DNA of 64,000 nucleotides from Alloalcanivorax dieselolei B5 (GCF_000300005.1 NC_018691.1:3224001-3288000), one strand, 5' to 3'. Positions 26,178 through 35,184 are shown, counted from the first letter of the stretch. Numbers and translations: made by a program. Notes: a model not told the origin generated them from the letters alone.

Positions 26178-26209
26178 GATATCTCCAAGCACCCTTGGGA
26201 TATCTTTTT
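26178..26209 (+). terminator. intrinsic terminator closing the two-gene sensor unit
   Basis: Arms GATATC+CCAAG and CTTGG+GATATC pair over 11 bp with one bulged T (26178-26204) and are followed by TTTTT. It starts 15 bp after the stop codon, so the preceding two genes form a closed unit. Confidence 0.75.
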
Positions 26210-26284
26210 AATCGATCCGACATCCGCCCCGACCAACCTGCCCCCTGATTTTTTCCCACAACCCGAAACGATCAGGAGCCATTC

Positions 26285-27286
26285 ATGAAGCTCACCTCTT
26301 TCACGCCCTGGGCCTTCCTTGCCGGCCTGTTGCTGAGCGGACCCGCCAGCGCGCTGAACATTCTGCTGACCAACGACGACAGCTGGCATACCGCCAATAT
26401 CCAGACCCTGGCCGATGCCCTGCGTGCCAATGGCCACGACGTGATCATGTCCGCGCCCTGTACCGGTCAGAGTGGCAAGGGCGGTTCAATCAGTTTCCTC
26501 AAAGCGGTTGGCGTGGACACCAGCAAAGCCGCCCAGCAGGAATATTGCGTTGGTGACACCGATGAAACCGTGCCGTTCGAGGACTTCGTGGAAGGTACGC
26601 CGGTAATGGCGGCGCTCTACGGCATCGATGTGCTGGCCCCCGCTATCTGGGGCGGCGAGCCGGACCTGGTCATCTCAGGGCCCAACGAAGGCAACAACCT
26701 GGGCTACCTGAACAACACCTCCGGCACCCTGGGCGCCACCATGGTGTCCATCGCCCGGGGCATTCCCGCCATCGCCGTCAGTGCCGCCGACGGTGACGAG
26801 GACAAGGCCGGCGCGGTAGCCGGCATCGTCGTCGAGATCGTCGCGCAGTTGGAGAGCAGCCGCCGCCAGGGCGAGGCGCTGCTGCCGCCTTTCACTGGAC
26901 TCAATGTGAATACGCCGGCGAACGTGACCGACCACAACGGCTATCGCTTCACCCGGGTGGCCTGGAACTCCGGCGGTATCAACCCTCAGTTCGTCGAAGA
27001 TATGTCCCAGGATGAAACGTCCATGACTTACATCGCCGCCGGTATCGCCGAGAGCACCGGCATGTCACTGGAGGAAGCTCGCGCTATCGCCGAAGCAACC
27101 TATGCCGGCCGTGCGGGCATCTCCGTCGCCATGGGTGGTGACCTGGTGGACGACGACAGCGCCGACGCCGAGGGCAGGCTGGTGAACCAGGGCTATATCA
27201 CCATCAGCACCATCGATGCCCAGGTGCAGGCCAGCCGCGCCAAAACCGCCCTCACCGCCCGCAAACTTGACGCTCTGAGCCGCTGA
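26285..27286 (+). CDS. exported SurE-family phosphatase/nucleotidase
   Basis: The 333-residue protein has a signal peptide (cleavage near residue 23, GPASA) followed by a SurE domain with the metal-binding LLTNDDS at about 27 and SGPNEGNNLG near 130. Cytoplasmic SurE removes phosphate from nucleoside 5'- and 3'-monophosphates; this exported form probably works as a periplasmic or secreted acid phosphatase. It is longer than SurE (about 250), with a C-terminal extension. The following lipoprotein gene is 11 bp away and probably co-transcribed. Confidence 0.82.
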   Translation: MKLTSFTPWAFLAGLLLSGPASALNILLTNDDSWHTANIQTLADALRANGHDVIMSAPCTGQSGKGGSISFLKAVGVDTSKAAQQEYCVGDTDETVPFEDFVEGTPVMAALYGIDVLAPAIWGGEPDLVISGPNEGNNLGYLNNTSGTLGATMVSIARGIPAIAVSAADGDEDKAGAVAGIVVEIVAQLESSRRQGEALLPPFTGLNVNTPANVTDHNGYRFTRVAWNSGGINPQFVEDMSQDETSMTYIAAGIAESTGMSLEEARAIAEATYAGRAGISVAMGGDLVDDDSADAEGRLVNQGYITISTIDAQVQASRAKTALTARKLDALSR

Positions 27287-27297
27287 GGAGCACCGCC

Positions 27298-27966
27298 ATG
27301 CACTCGAACCCATCCATTCTGCCAGGCGGCGCTTTGCTCGCCGCCATCGCTTTACTGCTGACGGCCTGTGGCGGCGACAGCAATCACCGCGACGACAATA
27401 CCAGCGGCCTGCGCGGCCAATACACCGGGGTCTACCAGGACCAGCAAGGACGGCCGGCTCTGGCCACCGTAACGGTGATCGACGAACAAAACCTGACGCT
27501 GGTTTTACGGGACGACAACGACCAGACGAGCCGTTATACCGGCGTTCACGATACGCAGGCGGCGTTGCTGACCTTCACCGATCAGGGCAGCTGTGAAGCC
27601 GAAGCGGCGACATTGAGTTGTCGCTTCAATGATATTCCGGTGACCTTGAATCCACGGAGCGACCTGCCGGCAACGCCCGATTTGTCGGCTCTGGCCGGAG
27701 CCTATCAGCATCGGGGAGACGACGGCATCGCCACCCTGAATGCTGACAGCGATGGCACCTTTGAGGTGGAAAGCGAAGCTTGTCATAGCGCGGGCCGCTG
27801 GGCCGCGGCGCCGGATGGCCGGCTAATGGCGATCTCCGTGACCAGCTCGTCCTGTGCCGAAGCACCGTTGAACGGTTATCTGAAAGTTGACGGGCTGTAC
27901 ACCGACGGCGACACCCTCGAAGTACACCTGCCGGACACCGCTCTGGCCGGGTTCTGGTTTCGTTGA
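27298..27966 (+). CDS. lipoprotein of unknown function
   Basis: The 222-residue protein has a lipobox LTAC at about residues 21-24 and a Gly/Asp/Asn-rich tether. Two similar beta-rich halves follow (about 38-118 and 125-222), each opening with a GQYTGVYQD or GAYQHRGDD type strand and each with a cysteine pair (SCEAEAATLSC; CHSAGR with SSCAEA). This suggests a duplicated small beta domain stabilised by disulfides. It follows the SurE-like gene closely. Confidence 0.68.
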   Translation: MHSNPSILPGGALLAAIALLLTACGGDSNHRDDNTSGLRGQYTGVYQDQQGRPALATVTVIDEQNLTLVLRDDNDQTSRYTGVHDTQAALLTFTDQGSCEAEAATLSCRFNDIPVTLNPRSDLPATPDLSALAGAYQHRGDDGIATLNADSDGTFEVESEACHSAGRWAAAPDGRLMAISVTSSSCAEAPLNGYLKVDGLYTDGDTLEVHLPDTALAGFWFR

Positions 27967-27989
27967 AAGCCCTGTGGCCACTGAAAACC

Positions 27990-28026
27990 AAAAGAAAGGG
28001 GCACCGCCAACAGCACGGCGGCGCCC
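27990..28026 (-). terminator. terminator of the rhodanese gene
   Basis: On the minus strand a 10-bp stem with one G-U pair (28026-28017 with 28008-27999) is followed by CTTTCTTTT. It begins 17 bp after the rhodanese stop codon. Confidence 0.6.
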
Positions 28027-28042
28027 TCCCCTGCCGGCGGTA

Positions 28043-28369
28043 TCAGGTCTCCAGCGGATAGCCCGCTTCCTGCCAGTCCGCCTTGCCTTCCACGTATTCC
28101 AATACGTTCCGGTAACCGGCGCCGCGCAGAAAGCCGGCGGCGATGCGCGAATTCTGGCAACCGGTATTGGCGCAATACACCACGATGGTGGCGTCCTTGT
28201 CCGGTAGCATGGTGCCGGCGCGGGCACTCACCTGCTCATGCGGGATATTGATCGCCCCGGGCAGATGACCACTCTGAAAATGCCGCTCCGGCAAGGCTTC
28301 CACCAGCACCATGGGGTCGCCGTTATCCAGGCGCTTTTTCAATTCATCACGTTGAATGCTGTCGTTCAT
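28043..28369 (-). CDS. single-domain rhodanese-like protein
   Basis: The 108-residue protein is one rhodanese domain with the active-site loop as YCANTGCQNS near residue 70, where the first cysteine is the expected persulfide carrier. The ERHFQSGHLPGAINIPHEQ segment near 30 is typical. It is cytoplasmic. The gene is divergent from a marR gene, and two palindromes lie between their starts, so its expression is probably controlled by that regulator. The long upstream in-frame extension to 28798 overlaps marR and is not real. Confidence 0.88.
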   Translation of the reverse strand: MNDSIQRDELKKRLDNGDPMVLVEALPERHFQSGHLPGAINIPHEQVSARAGTMLPDKDATIVVYCANTGCQNSRIAAGFLRGAGYRNVLEYVEGKADWQEAGYPLET

Positions 28370-28391
28370 GGTTCCACTCCTTTTTCCATTT

Positions 28392-28444
28392 GGTTGCAAA
28401 TACAACCAGAACAACCCTACGCCCAACCGGTTGCACTTGCAACC
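28392..28444. promoter_or_regulatory. two operators between the rhodanese and marR genes
   Basis: Site one, GGTTGCAAATACAACC at 28392-28407, and site two, GGTTGCACTTGCAACC at 28429-28444, are palindromes with the shared arms GGTTG/CAACC. Site two is perfect over 7 bp per arm. Their centres are 37 bp apart and they fill the 91-bp divergent space. They are well placed for a MarR dimer that represses both genes. Confidence 0.75.
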
Positions 28445-28460
28445 AGCTATCGTTATTCTG

Positions 28461-28901
28461 ATGAACATGAATACGACTCCCACGGAACACACGATTGCCG
28501 TCTGGGCCCGACTGCTGCGCGTCCACACGCAATGGCAGGAACGGGTGCAATCGGCACTGAAAGCAGCGGAACTGCCGCCCCTGGCGTGGTACGACGTGCT
28601 GCTGGAGCTGCATCGCAAACGGCACGGCCTGCGGCAGTACGAGATCGGCGAACGCATGCTGCTGCCCAAGCACAACCTGTCCCGCTTGCTTGATCGCCTG
28701 GAAAAGGAGGCGTTAGTGGCCCGGCGGGCCAGTCCGGAAGACGGCCGGGGCAACCGGGTTCTGATCACCCGTTCCGGCCGCCGGCTGCTGCAGCGCATGT
28801 GGCCGGTCTATGGCCGGGTTATTCAGGAATGTCTGGAACAGCGCCTGACCGCCACCGAGGTGACCACTCTGGCGAAACTGCTGGATAAACTGCAGCAATA
28901 G
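28461..28901 (+). CDS. MarR-family transcriptional regulator
   Basis: The 146-residue protein has the MarR winged helix at about 35-110 (QYEIGERMLLPKHNLSRLLDRLE recognition region and the RRASPEDGRGNRVLITRSG wing). There is no cysteine, so redox sensing by thiols is unlikely. Start ATG at 28461 is used, with ATG 28467 equally possible. It is divergent from the rhodanese gene and probably represses itself and the rhodanese through the two palindromes. Confidence 0.88.
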   Translation: MNMNTTPTEHTIAVWARLLRVHTQWQERVQSALKAAELPPLAWYDVLLELHRKRHGLRQYEIGERMLLPKHNLSRLLDRLEKEALVARRASPEDGRGNRVLITRSGRRLLQRMWPVYGRVIQECLEQRLTATEVTTLAKLLDKLQQ

Positions 28902-29015
28902 CCGGCCCTGAATAAAGCCTCTGACGCTTTGGACCCAGGGTCCGAATCGTCCTATTCTACGGGTTGGAATAACAGAACAACGCAGGACACGTCCTGAACG
29001 CATGAGGTAGCAACC

Positions 29016-29867
29016 ATGACGTCTTCCCGGCCCGGCGCCGGGCGTTCCCCCGATGAAGATACGCCTTTGGTGGATCCGTCCCCCCGTTACGCTTACCTGG
29101 AATACGGCCCCGAGCCAGGATCCGGTGATCAGCCCCTTGCCGCCGAGGTGGCGGTGGCGATCAGCTATAACGGCATCAATCACGCGGTGATGATGGCGAC
29201 CCCGAACGATGTGGAGGATTTCGTTACCGGCTTCACGCTGACCGCGGGTCTGGTGGACAACCATCAAGCGATCTACGACATCGATCTGACACCACTGGAA
29301 GATGCGATCCAGGTTGACGTGACCTTGAGCGGCCGCGCCTTCGCCACCTTCAAACAACGGCGCCGCAGTCAGGCGGGCAGCGGTGGTTGCGGCCTGTGCG
29401 GGGTGGAAGCCCTGGATCAGGCCTTGCCGCCACTGCCCGCACGGGACACGGCGCCACTACCGCCGCTGGCCCATTTGGCGGGGTTGCGTGAACGCTTCCA
29501 GGCAACACAGGCGCTCGCTCGCCACAGCGGCGCCATGCATGCGGCGGTTTATGTGGATGGTGCCGGTAAAACACGCCTGTGCCGCGAGGACATCGGTCGT
29601 CACAATGCCCTGGACAAACTGATCGGCGCCTGCGCCCGCGCGGGTCTGGATCCGGCCGACGGCTTTTTCGCCATCACCAGCCGTTGCGGTCTGGAGCTGA
29701 TCCACAAAGCGGTGCGCGCCGGTGCCGGCACCCTGGTGAGTCTGTCCGCGCCATCATCGCTGAGTGTACGGCAGGCACGCCGCAGCCGGCTGAATCTGAT
29801 TCACCAACCCCACCGTGGCGTTCCCCGGCTGTTCAGTCCGTCCCCCAGCGAGCAAACCGGGAAATAA
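29016..29867 (+). CDS. fdhD: formate dehydrogenase sulfurtransferase FdhD
   Basis: The 283-residue protein sulfurates the molybdenum cofactor of formate dehydrogenase, passing sulfur from a cysteine desulfurase. The functional cysteine pair is in GCGLCGVEAL near residue 123. Other typical FdhD segments are NDVEDFVTGF near 64 and CREDIGRHNALDKL near 190. It is convergent with fdsD and is the maturation factor of the fds enzyme; in other fds clusters the equivalent is called fdsC. Confidence 0.94.
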   Translation: MTSSRPGAGRSPDEDTPLVDPSPRYAYLEYGPEPGSGDQPLAAEVAVAISYNGINHAVMMATPNDVEDFVTGFTLTAGLVDNHQAIYDIDLTPLEDAIQVDVTLSGRAFATFKQRRRSQAGSGGCGLCGVEALDQALPPLPARDTAPLPPLAHLAGLRERFQATQALARHSGAMHAAVYVDGAGKTRLCREDIGRHNALDKLIGACARAGLDPADGFFAITSRCGLELIHKAVRAGAGTLVSLSAPSSLSVRQARRSRLNLIHQPHRGVPRLFSPSPSEQTGK

Positions 29868-29901
29868 GCCGGCCCTGGGCAAACACCTCAAGTGAGGCAA
29901 C

Positions 29902-30138
29902 CTAGGAAGGCTTGCGCGCCGCCTTCAAATGCTCAACCGCCCGTTTTGAGAGCGGTGCCAGTTCGCTGCCATCACGCTCCGCATAGTCGATAATCTGTTC
30001 CTTCATGCTGCGTGCCCAGAATTTCTTCAGGTGACCGGCCACCTGTTCCGCGGCCTGGTCCTCGCCGCCCTGGGCGGCCATGTTGACACTGATCTGATTG
30101 ACCATCTTGATCAGGTGTTGCAGCCCGTGTTCGCTCAT
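29902..30138 (-). CDS. fdsD: NAD-dependent formate dehydrogenase delta subunit
   Basis: The 78-residue protein matches the small FdsD family: LIKMVNQISVNM at the start, then a helical region (QVAGHLKKFWARSMKEQIIDY) and a basic end. FdsD is needed for activity of Cupriavidus-type formate dehydrogenase. It starts at ATG 30138, 23 bp after the fdsA stop, and is the last gene of fdsGBAD. Confidence 0.87.
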   Translation of the reverse strand: MSEHGLQHLIKMVNQISVNMAAQGGEDQAAEQVAGHLKKFWARSMKEQIIDYAERDGSELAPLSKRAVEHLKAARKPS

Positions 30139-30161
30139 GGATCGGTTTCCCCGACAAAGAA

Positions 30162-33089
30162 TCATTTGGATGTGGAGGCCGCTTCCCGATCGGTGCTCTC
30201 TATGCTCTCCATACTCCCCGTACTCTCAAGATAAGCCTTTTGCCGTTTGTCGAAATGTTGAAAGTGCTGCTGCCATTGCGACGGTTGCGTGACTTTCTCC
30301 ACCTGCACCGCCGTCACTTTGTACTCCGGACAGTTGGTGGCCCAGTCGGAGTTGTCGGTGGTGATCACATTGGCACCGCTGCCGGGATGGTGGAAGGTGG
30401 TGTAGACCACGCCAGGCAGCATACGGTCACTGACCTTGCAACGCAGTACGGTGTGCCCCACGCGGCTGGCGACGCCCAGCCAGTCGCCATCGCGAACGCC
30501 ACGCACCTCGGCATCACTGGGGTGGATCTCAAGGACATCCTCCTCATGCCACAGACTGTTGTCGGTACGCCGCGTCTGCGCGCCGACATTGTACTGGCTG
30601 AGGATACGACCGGTGGTCAGCAACAACGGGTAGCGCCGATTGGCGCGCTCATCGGTGGCCACGTACTCGGTGACCGCGAAGTGGCCCTTGCCAATGGGGA
30701 AGTCCACTTGGTGCATGGTGGGCGTGCCGTCCGGATGGGTGTCGTTACACGGCCACTGAATGCTGCCCAGTTCCTCCAGTTTGGCGTAGCTGACGCCGGT
30801 GAAGGTGGGCGTAAGTTGGGCGATCTCGTCCATGATCTCGGAGGGGTGGGAATAGTTCATCGGGTAGCCCAGGGCGTTGGCCAGATCCTGGGTCACCTCC
30901 CAGTCCTCCTTGCCGGCCAGTGGCGGCATGACCTTGCGCACCCGGTTGATACGCCGCTCCGCGTTGGTGAAGGTGCCGTTCTTCTCCAGGAAGGTGGAAC
31001 CGGGCAGCAACACATGGGCGTACTTGGCGGTTTCGTTGAGGAAGATGTCCTGCACGATCAGACAGTCCAGCGAAGTCAGGGCCGCCTCCACATGCTGAGT
31101 GTTCGGGTCCGACTGGGCAATGTCCTCGCCCTGCACATACAGCGCCTTGAACGTACCGGCGATGGCGGCGTCGAACATGTTGGGAATACGCAGCCCCGGT
31201 TCGTCGTCGATTTTCACTTTCCAGACCGCTTCAAAACGCTGGCGCACCACCGGGTCGGCCACGTGCTGATAGCCGGGCAATTCATGCGGGAAGGAGCCCA
31301 TGTCACAGGAACCTTGCACGTTGTTCTGGCCGCGCAACGGATTCACGCCGACGCCTTCGCGGCCGATGTTGCCGGTGGCCATGGCCAGGTTAGCGATGCC
31401 CATCACCATGGTGGAGCCCTGGCTGTGCTCGGTGACGCCCAGGCCATAATAAATGGCCCCGTTGCCCGCGGTGGCGTAGGCACGAGCGGCTTCGCGCACT
31501 TTGCCGGCGGGCACGCCGGTTTCCGCTTCCAATGCTTCCGGCGAGTTGCGTTGTTCCAGAATGAAGTCGCGCCAGGCCTGGTAGGCCCCGGACTCACAGC
31601 GGGAGGCGATGAACGCCTGGTCCTCCAGCCCTTCGGAAACCACCACATGGGCCAGAGCGTTGATCAGTGCCACGTTGGTGCCCGGGCGCAGGGCCAGGTG
31701 CATCGCCCTGCCACCGTGGGGTGTCTTGAGCAGATCGATGCGGCGCGGGTCGGCGACGATCAGGGTGGCACCTTCGCGCAGCCGGCGGCGCATCTGTGAA
31801 CCGAACACCGGGTGGGCATCGGTGGGGTTGGCGCCGATCACCAGAATAGTGTCCGCTTGCATCACTGAATCAAACGTCTGGGTACCGGCGGACTCCCCCA
31901 TCGTGGTCTTCAAGCCGTAACCGGTGGGCGAATGACACACCCGGGCGCAGGTGTCGGTGTTGTTGTTGCCGAAGGCGGCGCGAATCAACTTCTGCACCAG
32001 ATAGGTTTCCTCGTTGGTGCAGCGCGAGGAAGTGATGCCGCCGATGCTTTCGCGGCCGTACTTCGCCTGCGTTTCTTTCAGGCGCCGGGCGGAGAACTGG
32101 ATCGCATCTTCCCAGGACACCTCCCGCCACGGCTCGTCGATCGAGTCCCGGATCATTGGCGTCCGGATGCGATCCTTGTGGGTGGCGTAGCCGAACGCGA
32201 AGCGGCCTTTGACACAGGAATGGCCGTGATTGGCGGCGCCGCCCTTGTACGGAACCATGCGCACCAACTGGTCGCCCTTCATCTCCGCCTTGAACGAACA
32301 CCCCACGCCACAGTAGGCGCAGGTGGTGACCACACTGTGTTCCGGAACCCCCTGATCGATCACGCTCTTTTCCATCAACGTCGAGGTGGGACAGGCCTGC
32401 ACACAGGCTCCGCAGGAGACACATTCGGAATCCATGAAATCCTGGTCCTGGCCGGCGGCCACTTTGGAGTCGAAGCCACGGCCGTCGATGGTCAGCGCGA
32501 AGGTGCCCTGGACTTCCTCGCAGGCACGCACGCAACGGGAGCACACAATGCACTTGCTGGGATCAAAGCTGAAGTAAGGGTTGGAGGCGTCCGTCTCCGC
32601 GTCCAGGTGGTTGGCGCCCTCGAAACCATAACGCACCTCCCGCAGTCCCACCGCGCCGGCCATGTCCTGCAGCTCACAGTCGCCGTTGGCCGGACAGGTC
32701 AGACAATCCAGCGGGTGGTCGGAGATGTACAGCTCCATGATATTGCGGCGCAGTCCGGCCAGCCTGTCATTCTGCGTGGTGACCGCCATGCCCTCCGCCA
32801 CTGGCGTGGTGCACGACGCCGGGTAGCCGCGCCGGCCCTCGATATGCACCGCGCACAGACGGCAGGAACCAAACGCTTCCAGGTTGTCGGTGGCGCACAG
32901 TTTGGGGATGGTGATACCGGCCAGGGCGGCGGCACGCATCACCGAGGTGCCCTCCGGCACGCTGATTTCCAGACCGTCGATGGTCAGAGCCACCTGCTTT
33001 TCGGAGAATCTGGCTGGCGTGCCCAGGTCCCGGTCGGGGTTCGGATCGGGATGGGCGTGCGGCTGGCGCGGATCGAAATAATTCAACAT
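30162..33089 (-). CDS. fdsA: NAD-dependent formate dehydrogenase alpha (catalytic) subunit
   Basis: The 975-residue molybdopterin enzyme oxidises formate to CO2. In order it has an NADH-dehydrogenase G-type [2Fe-2S] domain (CATDNLEAFGSCRLC), a His-Cys cluster (DHPLDCLTCPANGDC), two ferredoxin clusters (CIVCSRCVRAC and CVSCGACVQAC), a further [4Fe-4S] site (CAYCGVGC) and the molybdopterin domains. The molybdenum ligand is C385 in ARVCHSP, where E. coli FdhF has selenocysteine, so no selenium is needed. The start at 33089 overlaps fdsB by 7 bases. The C-terminus has a 9-bp repeat-derived ESTGSMESIEST tail. Confidence 0.94.
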   Translation of the reverse strand: MLNYFDPRQPHAHPDPNPDRDLGTPARFSEKQVALTIDGLEISVPEGTSVMRAAALAGITIPKLCATDNLEAFGSCRLCAVHIEGRRGYPASCTTPVAEGMAVTTQNDRLAGLRRNIMELYISDHPLDCLTCPANGDCELQDMAGAVGLREVRYGFEGANHLDAETDASNPYFSFDPSKCIVCSRCVRACEEVQGTFALTIDGRGFDSKVAAGQDQDFMDSECVSCGACVQACPTSTLMEKSVIDQGVPEHSVVTTCAYCGVGCSFKAEMKGDQLVRMVPYKGGAANHGHSCVKGRFAFGYATHKDRIRTPMIRDSIDEPWREVSWEDAIQFSARRLKETQAKYGRESIGGITSSRCTNEETYLVQKLIRAAFGNNNTDTCARVCHSPTGYGLKTTMGESAGTQTFDSVMQADTILVIGANPTDAHPVFGSQMRRRLREGATLIVADPRRIDLLKTPHGGRAMHLALRPGTNVALINALAHVVVSEGLEDQAFIASRCESGAYQAWRDFILEQRNSPEALEAETGVPAGKVREAARAYATAGNGAIYYGLGVTEHSQGSTMVMGIANLAMATGNIGREGVGVNPLRGQNNVQGSCDMGSFPHELPGYQHVADPVVRQRFEAVWKVKIDDEPGLRIPNMFDAAIAGTFKALYVQGEDIAQSDPNTQHVEAALTSLDCLIVQDIFLNETAKYAHVLLPGSTFLEKNGTFTNAERRINRVRKVMPPLAGKEDWEVTQDLANALGYPMNYSHPSEIMDEIAQLTPTFTGVSYAKLEELGSIQWPCNDTHPDGTPTMHQVDFPIGKGHFAVTEYVATDERANRRYPLLLTTGRILSQYNVGAQTRRTDNSLWHEEDVLEIHPSDAEVRGVRDGDWLGVASRVGHTVLRCKVSDRMLPGVVYTTFHHPGSGANVITTDNSDWATNCPEYKVTAVQVEKVTQPSQWQQHFQHFDKRQKAYLESTGSMESIESTDREAASTSK
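30193..30228 (-). repeat. 4 x 9-bp imperfect in-frame repeat at the fdsA 3' end
   Basis: Four 9-bp units encode EST, GSM, ESI and EST in the C-terminal tail of FdsA. The units differ at one to three bases each. Confidence 0.5.
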
Positions 33090-34639
33090 GGCGTACCTCC
33101 ACGGGGGTGGATCAGGTCGTCCGGAAAATGTTTGAGCACACTCTGCACCGGGAAAGGGGTCATCCCGCCCATGGCGCACAGCGAACCGTCCACCATGGTT
33201 TCGCAAAGCTCGGACAGCAGCTGGAGATTGGCGTCGCGCTCGGTGCCGGCGCGGATGCGATCGATCACCTCCACGCCGCGCACCGCGCCGATGCGGCACG
33301 GCGTGCATTTGCCGCAGGATTCAACGGTGCAGAATTCCATGGCGAAACGGGCTTGCTCGCCCATGTCCACGGTATCGTCGAACATCACCACGCCGCCGTG
33401 ACCCACCACGCCGCCGAACGACGCGAAGGCTTCGTAATCGATGGGACTGTCCCACTGGCTTTCGGGCAGATAGGCCCCCAGCGGCCCTCCCACCTGCACC
33501 GCCTTGAGCGGCCGGCCACTCAGCGTGCCGCCGCCGAAGTCCTCCATCAGTTCGCGCAGGGTCACGCCGAAGGCCAGTTCCACCAAACCGCCGCGCTTGA
33601 CGTTGCCCGACAATTGCAGCGCCAGCGTGCCGCGGGACTTGCCCATACCATAGTCAGCGTAGGCCTGAGCCCCCTGATCCAGAATGTACGGAACCGCCGC
33701 CAGTGACAGCACGTTGTTGACCACCGTGGGTCGGCCGAACAGCCCCTGGATCGCGGGCAGAGGCGGTTTGGCTCGCACCATGCCACGCTTGCCTTCCAGA
33801 CTGTCCAGCAGCGAGGTTTCCTCGCCGCAAATATAAGCCCCCGCGCCAAGACGGACTTCCAGGTCGAAACGCTTGCCGCTGCCGAGGATATCGCTGCCCA
33901 GGTAGCCCGCCTGACAGGCTCGCTCGAGAGCTTCGCTGAACAACCGGTGGGCCACCGGGTATTCCGAACGCAGATAGACGTAGCCCTGGGTGGCGCCCAC
34001 CGCCAGCCCAGCGATGGTCATGCCCTCGATCAACATGTAGGGATCGCATTCCATCACCAGCCGGTCGGCGAAGGTGCCGGAATCCCCCTCGTCGGCATTG
34101 CAGACGATGTATTTCTGACCAGGCGGCTCATCGTGGACCGTTTGCCATTTGATGCCGGTGGGAAAGGCAGCCCCGCCGCGTCCGCGCAAACCGGACGCCT
34201 TGACCGCATCGACAATCGCCTGGGGCGTCATCGGCAGCGCTTTTTCCAGGCCGGCGAAGCCACCGTGGGCACGGTAGTCGTCAATGGACAGTGGATCGGT
34301 AATGCCAATGCGCGAGAACGTCAGCCGTTGCTGCGCCTTGAGGTAGGGAATCCGGTCGGTGCGGCCGTGGGCCAGCGAATGAGTTTGGGCGCCTTCGAAC
34401 AGGCCGGTGTCGGCCAGTTCAGCAACATCGGACGGCGCTACCGGACCATAGGCGACACGCCCCTCGGCGGTCTCGACCTCGACCAGCGGCTCCAGCCAGA
34501 ACAGACCACGCGAACCATTGCGAACCAGCTTCAGGTCCAGACCGCGCGCCTGCGCCTCCTGCTCGATCCGCGCGGCCACACGGTCCGCCCCCATAGCCAG
34601 GGCGGTGGTATCACGGGGCACATAAACGGTCACCGTCAT
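33083..34639 (-). CDS. fdsB: NAD-dependent formate dehydrogenase beta subunit (NuoF-like)
   Basis: The 518-residue flavoprotein takes electrons from FdsA and reduces NAD+. An N-terminal thioredoxin-like region (1-100) precedes the NuoF core with the FMN-binding GRGGAAFPTGIKW near 178, the NAD-site NADEGDSGTFADR near 205 and the [4Fe-4S] motif ESCGKCTPCRIG near 455. It overlaps fdsG by one base (TGATG) and fdsA by 7, so the three subunits are coupled. Confidence 0.94.
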   Translation of the reverse strand: MTVTVYVPRDTTALAMGADRVAARIEQEAQARGLDLKLVRNGSRGLFWLEPLVEVETAEGRVAYGPVAPSDVAELADTGLFEGAQTHSLAHGRTDRIPYLKAQQRLTFSRIGITDPLSIDDYRAHGGFAGLEKALPMTPQAIVDAVKASGLRGRGGAAFPTGIKWQTVHDEPPGQKYIVCNADEGDSGTFADRLVMECDPYMLIEGMTIAGLAVGATQGYVYLRSEYPVAHRLFSEALERACQAGYLGSDILGSGKRFDLEVRLGAGAYICGEETSLLDSLEGKRGMVRAKPPLPAIQGLFGRPTVVNNVLSLAAVPYILDQGAQAYADYGMGKSRGTLALQLSGNVKRGGLVELAFGVTLRELMEDFGGGTLSGRPLKAVQVGGPLGAYLPESQWDSPIDYEAFASFGGVVGHGGVVMFDDTVDMGEQARFAMEFCTVESCGKCTPCRIGAVRGVEVIDRIRAGTERDANLQLLSELCETMVDGSLCAMGGMTPFPVQSVLKHFPDDLIHPRGGTPC

Positions 34640-35184
34640 CACTTCACCTCCACCACCGTCGTGGCCAGCTCGTCCACCAATTGATCGAATCGGGCGGCGG
34701 TGACCCTGCCATGAATCTCGTCGTCCACCCGAATCGACGGCCCGCAGGCGCAATTGCCCAGACAGTACACCGGCTCGAGGGTGAAGACGTTGTCGTCGCT
34801 GGTCTGATGAAAATCCACGCCCAGCTTATCCCTGATATGCGCTTCAAGCCGGCGGCCACCAACCGCCTGGCAGGCTTCGGCGCGGCACACCTGCACCACA
34901 TGGCTGCCGATCGGGTGCGTTCGAAAATGATGATAGAAACGGATAATGCCGTGGACCTCGGCACGGGTATGGCGCATCGCCTCGGCGATGATCGGCACCG
35001 CCGCATCCGGGATATAGCCAAAGCGATCCTGGATTGCATGGAGGATCGGTAACATGGCTCCGGGTTTGTCCTTCAGGGCATCGACTTCCCGCTGGATCAA
35101 CTCCGGCGTCCACGCCGGCGGCCAACGCTCTTCCGGAGTGGACATGGACAAGCTCTGGTCAGTGTGGTTATTGTGCTTATACAT
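34639..35184 (-). CDS. fdsG: NAD-dependent formate dehydrogenase gamma subunit (NuoE-like)
   Basis: The 181-residue protein carries a thioredoxin-like [2Fe-2S] domain with cysteines in VCRAEACQ and YCLGNCACGPS, the four NuoE ligands. It passes electrons in the diaphorase part of the enzyme. The start at ATG 35184 has AGGA 12 bases upstream; ATG 35145 would give 168 residues and is possible, since residues 1-13 are unusual. It is the first gene of the fdsGBAD operon, with 86 bp to the divergent regulator. Confidence 0.9.
   Translation of the reverse strand: MYKHNNHTDQSLSMSTPEERWPPAWTPELIQREVDALKDKPGAMLPILHAIQDRFGYIPDAAVPIIAEAMRHTRAEVHGIIRFYHHFRTHPIGSHVVQVCRAEACQAVGGRRLEAHIRDKLGVDFHQTSDDNVFTLEPVYCLGNCACGPSIRVDDEIHGRVTAARFDQLVDELATTVVEVK

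Noticed and set aside
28043-28798. 251-residue rhodanese frame with a long N-terminus
   Set aside because: The extra 143 residues overlap the divergent marR gene and both operators; the short start at 28369 fits the family.
31935-31937. Selenocysteine in formate dehydrogenase
   Set aside because: The active-site codon is TGT (cysteine), not TGA.
30240-33401. Long plus-strand frames opposite fdsA
   Set aside because: They are antisense to a well-supported molybdoenzyme and have shadow-like composition.
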